Below are positions 44,384-56,100 of a stretch of 64,000 nucleotides of DNA, piece by piece. Origin of the DNA: Ligula intestinalis (lineage: Eukaryota > Platyhelminthes > Cestoda > Diphyllobothriidea > Diphyllobothriidae); assembly GCA_036362985.1 (NCBI GenBank), contig JAYGXS010000002.1, positions 97,805,920-97,869,919 on the forward strand. Reading direction: 5' to 3'. Below the pieces are notes generated by a model that was not told the origin of the DNA, did not search any database, and was given only the letters and a program-made list of their open reading frames with translations. The position numbers and the translations under genes are program-made. Within the stretch, counting starts at the first letter, position 1; the number at the start of each line of letters is the position of its first letter.

Positions 44384-47300
44384 GTACATCTGACCCATAT
44401 AATTGTCATGGAATCTTTTAGTATCAATTGAAAAGCCGGCTGTTATCCAGATATATATGCTGAAGTCCTCTGACAAAAAAGAATTTAGCAAGAAACTTTT
44501 GATGAATTCCCAAGCATTGAAAATGATTGACTGTCACGATGTTTCTGCTCAGCCATCATATGAAATTGAATTAAAAACAGAAACAAAGGTGAGTTATTCG
44601 CCATCTTCGTTTGCATGCCTGGACGATATGTTGAATATAGCTGCATCAAATAACTTCCAATGCAACCAAAATGTTTAATTTAAAAGCGGTATCGCCATTC
44701 ATAAATTCTTTTTTTGAAGTTCGTTGATGCAGCGAAGAATTACCTGACCCTAATTCAATGGCTTTTATGCAGCTTCCCACTTTTTTATCCCATTCAGGAG
44801 TTTTGTTAAGAAAACTTAGAATTGTCAGCTTTTACGGTGTAAACTGGGTGCAACTAGAGTTCGAGGGTAAGTGGCTACTAAAAGAATCGCATATGTTTCG
44901 GCGCTGCACCAAGTAAAAATGGCTGCACATTTTATATTGCTCCAAGTTTTATATGCTATAGTATAGTTCATAAAACGAATGGCTACTTTTCTTTTTTTTC
45001 TTTTCACCGAACAATATAGTCGTGGAAAGTACTCGCCGTGCGTCTAGAAGACAAAAAACGATTCATCACGATACTGTGCAAAGCCATCGCAACATATCAG
45101 CCACAAATATTCCGTGAACTAATGCTCAAAAACTTACCGGATGGAATCAACCTCTCATTTACTACACCAGATGCCCTGGAAAAGGAAATAAGTAATATCG
45201 TTTTTTTTCTATTTTGACATTACATTTTGCGCATGACCTCTCAGCGCCTTCATGCATCGCCCTTTAAAATTATGATAGGCAAATTGTATTTGTAATATTA
45301 CACACACATGCCGTTTGAAAAGTGTCTTTATCATTATTTCGAGCAAATAGTGGCCTAATAAGCAGTTTTTCCTTATTTTCTCGGAATTTTCATTGGTTTT
45401 GTTGCAACTCTTTTTTACATTCCTCCTTAAGTTTCTTTCTAGAAGCCAAAGTTTACCAACTAACTTTTAAAAACTGCTTTCGCACCGTTGCACATTTATT
45501 TTGTATTTTTCTTTTTAACTTCTGCTTTATCACGTCATTCATCCTTTTGTATGGTTAAATCAATAAGAAGCACACTGAAGGCTCTCTGAGATTCCGGTGG
45601 TTCGAGTGTCTTCGTAATACCAAAGTCAGACTTGTCCAAAGGGCTGTTAAGTTGCCGTAAAACTATGGTGACAATCTGGAGTGTCACCTGTGCATGATAT
45701 GTTCGAATGTCATCATTCTCCTCGCATGGCTTCATTCTGTACCCCGTATTGTATTGGTTAGTCATACAACATTTTCCGGAAAGCTTTTAACTGTTGATAT
45801 AAAAGCTTCCAAATAAAATAGATATTTCATCAGTATTTCGCAACGGTAGAATCTGCCCTGTTTCGTGTACTCAGACGAAACCTCTTCGTGGTTGGCAAAT
45901 GATCTTCGAGTTATCGCGTCAGATGGCAGCCTTCCAGTTGTCGGACATAGTTTATGAGGTTTCTCGTTTCGCAGCTAACCTTCACTAAATGCCGTTCCAC
46001 TATCCGCCACCTGTAAACTTGCTGGGTAGCCAGCAGCTAGGCTAATGGGCAACCTATCTGCAGGCCTTGGTAATTACCCATGGTTGGCATGGTTGCATCC
46101 GCATCAAGTAAGTTGCGTCGCATATCTGTCAGTCCTATTCCCTCGGAATTCCCTCAAAAGACTCATGCACACTTGGCTCTGTGTCTGCCGGTTAAAAAAA
46201 CATCTGCTGTTTCATTTTTTTTCTTTCCCTCTCTATCGTTGGTTTAGGATCAGCAGCTGCTTGCTTCCGTAAGTGTGTGTTGCTCCCCGTATGTAGTTGA
46301 CGAGCTATTTGGCCTTATTTGGATCGGAACTGTTGAGAGAGCTCGGAAACCTCTATGTCTCTTTATCACCCCCCTGCTCTGTAGCTTGCTGTCAAGGGCC
46401 ATGGGTTAATGAAGTCTCCACCCTCCCCTCATCTGCCCTCCCCCTTGGACTTTGTCCACCCTTCCCAGTAGCTTGAACACTGCTGCTCCACTTGTAGCAC
46501 ACTCCTTGCGGTTTGGCAACTAGCAGAAGAAAATTATTCCTCAAGGGATATTATGTTTTGATTGATATATCGTATTTCTACTCGTAGATGAGTACTGGGG
46601 AGATGCCGCGACTCTGGAAGAGGAAGCTGCCGAAGAGGCCGCTCTTTCACGCGCTGGTCAGCGCTCCAATGACGGCTACCACACTCTGACCAGCCGGGAG
46701 GAAGCAGATCTGTGTCGCTTCTTGGAGGAGGCTGTGACGCCGGAGAAGGAGTTCAACGCCGACGTCCTAATGGAGAATTTGCGAGTCTATCTGACCGACG
46801 CGGAGAATGTAAGTTGACTGTGCGTCCTCTCTCGAGGGCATGCACTGATTGCACTTGTTACGGTTGCGGCCGGCCTAGGCGATGTCCGCGCGTGTCAATC
46901 CGTGGCAGTAGACTTGGACACTTTTGTTAGAAGTTTAGCCGGACCAAATGCTAGCAACATGGTAGGCTCTCCCGAGGCGTCGTGCCTGCCACAATGTCTT
47001 TGTGTCTTCGCTGTGACCACCTACACGCAATGACCTTAAAGGCTGGACCGGAGGCACACGCACGTGCCATCTGATCGCGTGACCTTATCCCAATGCGGCT
47101 AATGATGCCACAAGCGAACGCGCTTGACAACCACTTAAAAGCTACTGTCACCTCTCAGCCAGTGAGTTGCAACGCGGAATGCGAGGACACCGTCAGTCCG
47201 CTCCCAGACAGCGCGCTGGAGATTAACCAGCGGCAACTACCACCCGAGAAAGCAATTCCGGCGTTTGTACACAATAACCCCTCCTCTGGGTGGATTCCAA

Positions 47301-50031
47301 AAATACGACCTTCTTATTGTGTTCTTCCATGGGGATTCCAAAGGGCGTAATTCGAAGGTTACAAACGCCAGATGCCACCGTTATAACAACTTTAATCCAA
47401 TCTCTTCGGCAATAACGGAGGCCGTTGGCGTAGTAATTATGCAGCTATTCGATATGCTGTCATTGAAAGCTTTGGTCGTCTATGTCCTCTCCCGTGTGAC
47501 TGATTTCCCTGTTCAGTGCAGAAGATGGAAACAGCAAGCCTTTGCAATTATTGGTGGACCGCATGCATCTCTCGATCCATGCGGTCTTCATCTCTTGCGC
47601 GGATTTCGGCCTCGGTAAACCTGAAAATATGGCCGTGCCCCGTCGAGGGAGCTGCAACGTGGAAGTGAGCGTCCTTCTGCTTCTTCCTGCTCAGAGTGAG
47701 GGCTATATTGTGCACAGAACCCTAAGTTGCTGTCTCAGACAGCAATGGTTGCTGGGTTGGCATTGACTGCATCCAGTCTTGCCCAAGATATGTCAGAGAG
47801 TGATGAGGACAGTTCCTTTTATATGGTTTATGGGGTAAGCCTATCGAGGAAGAGTTAAGCCTAGGAAGGTTGAACCCTAACGGCTGCGATCTTCCAGGCC
47901 CGATTCCTTAGGCGATTAAAGAAGTCTCGGGAAAGCCCGACTGTTAGGAACAATATACAGTAGTCGCCGGCTATTGAGCCCACCTCGAGCCTCGACCAAA
48001 TTGGCCTTAATAAGCGATGGGCTTATTAACCGTGGGCTTAATGCAACAGTCGCCGGTTATTAAGTCCGCATCGGGCCCAGACCAAATTGGGCTTAATAAG
48101 CGGTGGGCTTATTAACTGTGGCCTTAGTAGCCGGTGACTACTGTATTGTGTACAGAAGAGTTAAGAGGAAGCTGCCACTGGGTCCGGCATGACGTTCAAC
48201 CTTGAGGACCGTGTGAGAGAGTGGGGTCGTCAACGTGGCGGAGCGGAATTCCGAGTGTCGGTCAGCGCGGGAATTCTCAAAAAGGGCCAGAGCGGACTTT
48301 GTGTGAGCCAACTCTAGGACGCTGATTGGCCCGACCTGTCTCGAATGTGTGTGTGCGCCCCAGGGCAAAGGTCGCGCCTCACATACAGACATGGGTCATC
48401 GCGCTGGGTAGAGCACACCTGGACGACCGAGGTTGTCACCGCGAGACCACGTCTGTGGCATCGGGCAGCAGCGACCGCTACAAACTCGACTGTTGCATGT
48501 TTGGTGTATTGCATTGTCCGAAGGGGCTCTCGACTGTAGGGGTCCCCTGCTGCGTTGGCTGCTTGTTTAAATGGCCCCGAGCCAGCCGCGACTATCTGGG
48601 TACGCATGCACCTGCGCTTGTGTGCTCTTATGTATGCGCGCGCGATGTCAATCAAGAGTCTGGTGGTCAACTGTGGTGGGCGCCATGCTTCGGCGGAACG
48701 CCGTCAGGATGCTGGAGGAATGGGACACTGGAGCAACTGTTATCGGTTAAAACATTGTTTTCGCGGAATAAATTTGAACAAGACGAAGATCACGAGTTGG
48801 GCAGGACTTATTGACGTCATACAATTTCGTGACCCCTCTAATTCATCTGCAAACGGTCATTACCTGTTAATATAGTAAATTAACTGTCCAATTAGAAGGG
48901 TGAAGCTTAACAGGTAAATAGGATAGGAAACATAAGTCAAAAATATGGGTGCATAGTAAGGGGTAGAGAAGGGGGGAGGTAATTGTCACAGCAAGGCGGT
49001 TCAGGTTACAGTGAAAGCCTGTGAAGTGTAATTAAAGGGGGGGGGGCAAAGAACGGGGCAGCAGTCGGTTAATTTACTATATTAACAGGCAATGACCGTT
49101 TGCCGATGAATAAGAGGTCACGAAATTTTATGACGTCAATAAATCCTGCCCAACTCGTGATCTTCGCCTTATTATCGGTTAGCCAGAAAGGGGAAAGGTC
49201 CCCTGACGATGCATGACTTTGGGACAGCGGGCTTTGGAGAACGAAGGGGGCACAGCATTGTTGGCCATCCGGCACACGTATACTTAAGTAATCTTTTTGA
49301 GTCGAGCACACATCTCAGTATTTTGGTTAACATTGCATAGCCCACCTACCATAAAAGCGACGGTTGAATTGTCTGTCACTGGTGGTGAGACTATATCTTC
49401 TCGCTCTCTCCCTCACCTCCGTCTTCTTTCTATATTTTAGAGCAATGTACACTTTATTATGGCCTCGGAGAATCAGGTTGCCCGACTTTTGGGTTCACTA
49501 GACGCCGCTATGGAGGAAGTGACCCTGCTGGAAGAGAAACTGGACACCTACCATCAGTTCATAGCGGTAAGTGCGCGCGCGCCCTTCAAAATACAGTTCA
49601 CCCATTGGTGCTGACAAGGACTGCCTTTTTCTGCACGGTGACGTACGTTCATGCAGCGGAACCTATAAATAAACTTTCACGCAGACGGAAGCCAAGCTTC
49701 AGTATACAGCATAATCTGGCTTAAAAAAAGCAGGAGGTGCGATTGTTATAACTTTTATCTTTTGTCCAGAATCTTGGCTTGTAGTTGGACACTTTTACAG
49801 TCACTGCAGTAGAAAAAAATGTAGGAAAAATCTTTAAACAAATATTTTGTCCCTTTTCCCCAAATATAATGCAAGAAAAGTTATTTTTTTTACACAATAC
49901 ACCATACTAGGTGCAGAGGGACTGAGTGATGGCCCATGCACGTATTTCGGTGATATTTTGCCGCTCATCAGTGAGTCCTCAAGTATTCCCTATGTGTTTT
50001 CTGACAGATACTCCGGTCTTGAAATTTTTTT

Positions 50032-50083
<52 letters not shown>

Positions 50084-50084
50084 G

Positions 50085-50116
<32 letters not shown>

Positions 50117-53100
50117 GCTGCCAGCGGGAAGCATCTTCGGTTACATTTTTCGCACATAAAAATTACTTCTTATAATTTTCTTCTCTGCCTATCCTATTTC
50201 CCCACCTCCGGAAACCCTATAACCAGCGTTTTCGTAAGACAAAATGCTGGGACTCGGGGTATATGAGTGGGACTACATAAGCTACTTTTGCCACTGCTTC
50301 TCTTATTAGTATGTAGTTAACCTGATATGATACAGTGAGATGGGGTCGTGTTGTTGATGAGAACATGCGATGATTCGGAAAATTCCTTGTCATATAGCAT
50401 AGTGGGAGTGCGACAGGAGGAATTAATCGCGGACACCAGGGTCGAACCGAAGAGGAGACTGTAGGTCTCACGAGCACATCACCAAACTGCCGTCCACGGA
50501 CAAGCTGGCGAAAACACAAGAACCCGCGACAATCATCAACCGAGACCGCGAAGACCACCGCCTAGGTCGCAAAAGGGAGAAGAGTTGATGACATGTGGAA
50601 ATGAAGTTTGACTCTGTCTACACTACTAGCCTTTGTACTGCTCCTGGCGGGGCTCGAAGTTGAGCCCCAAGGGAAAACAGTACGAGTGAGTTCCTCGTTA
50701 GCACTCGGCGAGCATTCGACAAAGCGTGCGAGTATTTCTCGTTTTAAACCGGCAAGCCAACGAACCCATGGCTCAATCATTAGGGCGTTGGAGTCTCGAT
50801 CTACAGATTGCGGGTTCGAGCCTCGCCTGGCTGATGGTGGCTGATGAGCCGGTAGTGGTCATTCCAGTCTCCTCTGTCTTTGCTGGCAATGTGTATCCGC
50901 CCAGTTCGCCAGTGATGTGCTCTGAAGGCCGCTTGCCTATCGATCCGCAGACCAGTAGACAGGTCCGTCCTCCCGGTAACAAGCCAAGGCGGGCAATTGT
51001 AAAAATCAGCAGCTACCATAGGCTTACTTTTGAGCGTTCCTTCAAGCAAACAGACTGCCTGCTGTGACACAGAGGACTTTTATGCAAATCACACGGAACT
51101 TGGTGCAGTGTGCGTGAACGTGTGCGGGTGCATGCGCAGGCGACATCCTAGCTACTTGAGGACACACAAAATCACCACACCGACCTTCATTCTATCGTTG
51201 CCACATTATCGCTTCTAAAAGTATTTCACGAGAGAGCTGCGTTGAGGTAGTTAAGAATTACTGTCTTCTTCCCAATTGAACATTGCCTGCATTGAGCATA
51301 GCTTGTTTCCAAAAAAACGCCGTTATTTAAGTTACCGAGTAAAACACTACTCATATTTTGATAGTAGGTGTATTTATACAAGTTTTAATTTGTGACAGTG
51401 GGGGAACTGTTTATGCCAATTCATCAAAAAGGATCGCTCGCGCATCTGAAAACTGGTACAAGATTGACCCAATGTTACAATAGACTGAAATACACCGCTG
51501 ACAGAACTTTTCTACGGCTTTGTCTGTCTGGAAGGTACGCACTACAAGTACGTAGCTAGTATAAGTTCTGCAACACATTCCACCTCCATCGATGTTGTCA
51601 TCGTGTTCTTTTTCCTCGATAAACGATACTGATATTGAGTTCTCAGTCAATATATCGTAGAGTACTGATCACACCTGGCAGCTATCAGAGTTTCTGGCCT
51701 ATGAAGTTAAAAATCGCAATGTGCCAAATTTAAATGCGAGGCTCCTATTTACCCGTATAAACACTGTTCCGTAAAGAAGTAACTTCCAGTTTGTTCTTCA
51801 TATTAGGATGTAGAGGAGTCTATGTCGGGCCTGCAGGATCGCGACCAACTGGCCCAGATAACCAGTGACAACCGGCGCCTTCTGCTGGAGACCCTAGAAC
51901 ACCTGGTTTCTAAGCTGTCCCTCAACTCAGGTGTGCTGGCTACCCTCGAGGGTGTTGATCTCTCCACGGAGGATGGCATTGAACGTTGCAAGGAAGCAGC
52001 TGACAGTCTGGATGCTCTGTTGACATCCGAAAAGATGAACGGTACGTCCAAAGTGCCTCTATCCAACGAAAGTGTCCTTCCTATAGGCGGGGAGAGAATC
52101 ACATTCGCAGCATTCACCCCGGACGTACAATGTCCATACACTCTCGCCGTGTTGATGGATGATCCGAAGTCCGCACCACTAGAGACGTGCCCTTTTGCAC
52201 GTGGTCGTCGTGATGTTGAGCGCCCAGTCATTGCCGGTATTGGGTACCCTTGAAGGGGCACGTATACGTCAATCCCTGGTTCCTCCTTACCGTAGGTGTC
52301 CATCAGCATGATAGGGAACGTGAGACTGAAGGGAGGTGGAGAGGAGTACACAGTCCTGTTTTATTTCGTTGATTATTGCGAATGCTGCTGAGATTGTTCC
52401 GTTATTTGTGGTGCGTGTCATCTGACCGCGATAGTGACTGTATCCTATAAATACTGTAAGTTCATGTGTAAATCAGCCGAATAAAAGTCTTGTCTCAATT
52501 ACTTCCGCGGACTCGCATGTTTGCTTGTATTGGCAGGTATGACTTGATTCGTCTGAGCTTTCGAACTCTTATTGGAGTCCATCGTTAGCGATAAAAGTGG
52601 CAACAAAAAACAAACAAGAGTTATAGGTAAGGGGACAGGGACCAACAAAACACCAGCCCACACAGTCAGAAGGTGACTGCGTGGGGCTCCATATGCCGGC
52701 GCCAGATCGATAAATCGATTGACTGCGTTCTCATCGGAAGTTCAGGCTTAAATCAATCCCCGGCCTGTCTTGCTTCTGACATGAGTGATTATCTTCGTGC
52801 CCGCGCAGTTGAACTTCTGACCCGTTTTGTAGGCGTGCTCAGATCAGACGAATGAAGCTATAATGCTGGCGAGCGGTGAGTCTTATTCTCCCTACAGTTC
52901 GATCATTGGTTTGATGGCCTCCATCGTCTGCTCCACAGCAAGATGGTGCGGGGGACGGTGACTTGCGCGTGAAGTAGTTTCAAGTGAGATTAAACTTGCA
53001 CAGCATCTATCACACTCCCTCTTCCTTCACCCACCTGTGCCTGGTGTCAAGAAACAGTTAAGAAGACCGGAGGTTGCGGGATCAGGCGCAGGCGGCTGGC

Positions 53101-56100
53101 GCGGCCGAAGTGTGTGTGTGTGTCGTAGCCTATTGTTGGATCAGGAGTCCCCTCCGGAATCCAAAATCAGAGTAATTGGGAGATGGAGAAAAGCCGAGAC
53201 CTCGACCTGTATGAGCCAAAGGTCTGTGAGAGTGAGGTGGGTGCCTTGCCAGAAACTGCAGGCGAACAGATGCTGACAGTCATGCGGAGAAGCGCCGCAG
53301 TCGGGTGTGGACGGGTCGAGCCGGTGTTGGTACTGGCGAAGGACCATTGAGTAGCCACTGTGCAGTTGAATCAGAGTACAGCGAGTGACCCTCGGGAGAT
53401 GTCGTTCCGAGGCCGCAATCGGAGGTGGATAGCCACCCAAAAGGACCGGGGGACGGTAACCTCGTTTCTACTCTACAACGGGTCTTTGGTGGAGACACTG
53501 GAAGCCTGTCTTGATGGCAGAGCTATCAACGGGTAGATCCGAGAGTGACGAGGCAACAGTTTCCTTGTAGAAATCTCGAATAGACGACCGAACGTTGCGG
53601 CTGGGCTCAGGAGCATGGCAACGGTAGTGAACAGGTCCACCAGAACTGCTGGCCTAGGAGTGTGTTGTGATGGGCGACCGGCAGGACAGAAGCCTCTGCA
53701 TGAAGATGATCGATAGGCGTCATTTTATAGCAACCCGTGATCGTGTGGCGGGCAGCGGCCGACGTCGCCCCCATACGTGCCACCTCGTTCTCCTTCCATG
53801 TTCGGCATTTTTTATTGGCGCGTGACCTGCGGAACGCCCCCGTGCTGGCCCGTGAATGGGATAAACACACCTGGAATAGGAAAGTTCGCCTCAATCCCTT
53901 GTTTTTTTTTATTGGTACTACCAGCGACAGCTCATATCCAATCCAGATTAAATTCCAAACACCTCTACACCCCCACCCCACCCGCAATCACATTTTTCAG
54001 GTGAAGAACACCTACAGGCGGTCTCTGAAAAGTCCCAGGAGCTACTCTCCCTGCGCGACAACTTTGCTCGAAACCTGGCCCGCCAAATCAACAACATGGT
54101 CCTCCGCTTCTGTGATCAACTCCTGCGCATCACACCGCCCGGCCCAAATGAAGGTGGCTCTGCCTCCGGCATCTCAGGCTCCTCGCTCGCTCTGCCCACA
54201 TCTTCCTCCTCCTCTTCGTCGAGACACCATCTGCACCATCTGTCGCGCAGCAACCTCGGCGGCAGTGCCAGTCTGTTGAACGTCAGTGCCGGCTCCAAGT
54301 CCGTGCTCTCCCTCTCTGGCGGCGGGGCTGGTGGTGAGGGCTACAACATGGCGCTGGCGATGGATCTGTTGGTGGCAGAGCGCAGCGAGATGCTGCATCT
54401 CTCTCCGCTTGTGGGCGGCTGGTTGCAGGCCAACCGGCCGGATGTGCTGCGGGATCTCAGGCAGGTGGGTCAGGCTGTGGCCATTTCCTCCTCCTCCTCC
54501 TCCTCCTCCTCCTTTCAACGCGCTCTCCCACTAAAGAGGGCATAAAGTCAATTAATACTCTCAACTATGTTTTCGATCTGGCCAGTCAATCAAACCGACA
54601 GTTCCACCATCGCTCTCGAAGATGTCAACCATTAGCTTCAGCAGAGGGCGAACGCGTTGACTACAGTTGGATTATAGTGAAAGCATACTCGCGGAGAATC
54701 TACCCCAATCTCTCACCACTACCCCATTTGTATCCGATGTCAGGACAAAAGCCGAGAATTGAAACATTGTTTTCCCGCAAGAAATTTGAAAAAGGCAAAG
54801 AATTTAATGACGTCATGAAATTTCGTGACCTCTCACTAAGGACTTAGTGAACGCTAGCCCTACAGTCAACCAAACAACTGCATTTAAGGTTGTACTGCGG
54901 ACGACGACCGGGCGACTTCATTAAATTCTGCCCAACTCGTGATATTCGCCTTGTTCAAAAGCCGAGAAGTCTGGAGACGGGGGACGGCGCAGGCGGCTGG
55001 CGCGACCAACACTAAACACGCGCACCAACAGCACACCTTGCTAGGTAGGCCCCCACGTTCGCGGTAATGTCATAAAGGCCACATTAAGAAGGAGGCGTTG
55101 CAGCCTGACTCTCAGCCCGCCAGTCAGCCACTGCACACATTCGGCTGACTGTGCGGTTAGCCTTATCCCATCGGTCGGCACCCCTCCAAGCCGGAGCCTT
55201 TACCATACCTCGATAGCTTTGAGTGCGTCAGATTGATTATATCTAGGCACGAAATGCGCTGAGGGCCTACCTCACTCTCTCTCCACCACCAGAATCAAGC
55301 CACCGCACTAGCTGGTCAGTCGCCTGGTATGGGATGGTCTTATTGGCGGACAAGGTCGGCGAACTCGTCTGCGTGCGCCACAGGACGACCTGGTCCACTT
55401 GACACACACGCGTGAAAGTTCCCCCATCGATTTCGACAATGGGCACCGCAGCAAACGCTAAAGCAAGGCGAGGCAGACACTGAGGCAAGCTGGGCAAGCA
55501 ACACAAAGGCTACAGTAAGCAGAAGCAACGTAGCGAATTACCGCGAGAGAAAACAGGAGTTTAAGCAGACTTGCGGAGAATCTGCCCACTCGCTCGCCAC
55601 TCCCACCTCCGTTTCCGGTGTAAAGAAAAAGTCAATAAGACGGGGAATGCGGGAAAGTGTAGACGGCTGGCGCGATAGTCACTCAACATGCGCTCACCTG
55701 ACTCAGCCAGCTCGCTAGGTGGGCTCCCGCGTGCGCGGGAACGCCATAAAGGCCATATTAAGAAGGAGCCATTGCAGCCTGACTCTCAGTCCTCCCTCTC
55801 CTCCCATACGCACACACAAACACAGGCTTACAAGAGGGCAGCAACGTAGGTGGCCCGAGTTTTCCCGTCGGCTGGCAAACCCTCCAAGCCACGGCTTTTA
55901 GCGCACCGTGATAGATTTAAGTGCACCAGGTAGTGGGTAACATTGCCCTATTGGACTAAAAAAGGAACCAAGGGCCTCGTTTCCGACAGACACTGTCTGG
56001 TGCCCTTGTCCAGTGCCCCGTTGCGTCCAAATCATTCACCTTCATGGCGTCAACTTATAGTAGGATTGGTTTAATTCACTGTTTTTTGTAGGTTCAGCGA

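Noticed and set aside
50815..50870. Active hammerhead in the SINE copy of EXOC1 intron 5
   Set aside because: CTGATGG and GTAG replace CTGATGA and GAAA.
51803..52351. 182-codon minus-strand frame
   Set aside because: It is antisense to EXOC1 exon 6 and its intron, and has no domain of its own.
54465..54545. Extension of EXOC1 exon 7 into poly-Ser
   Set aside because: The GTGGGT donor at 54465 and the in-frame match of exon 8 (LYIDKMQIFF) fit the family; the extension is intronic (TCC)n.
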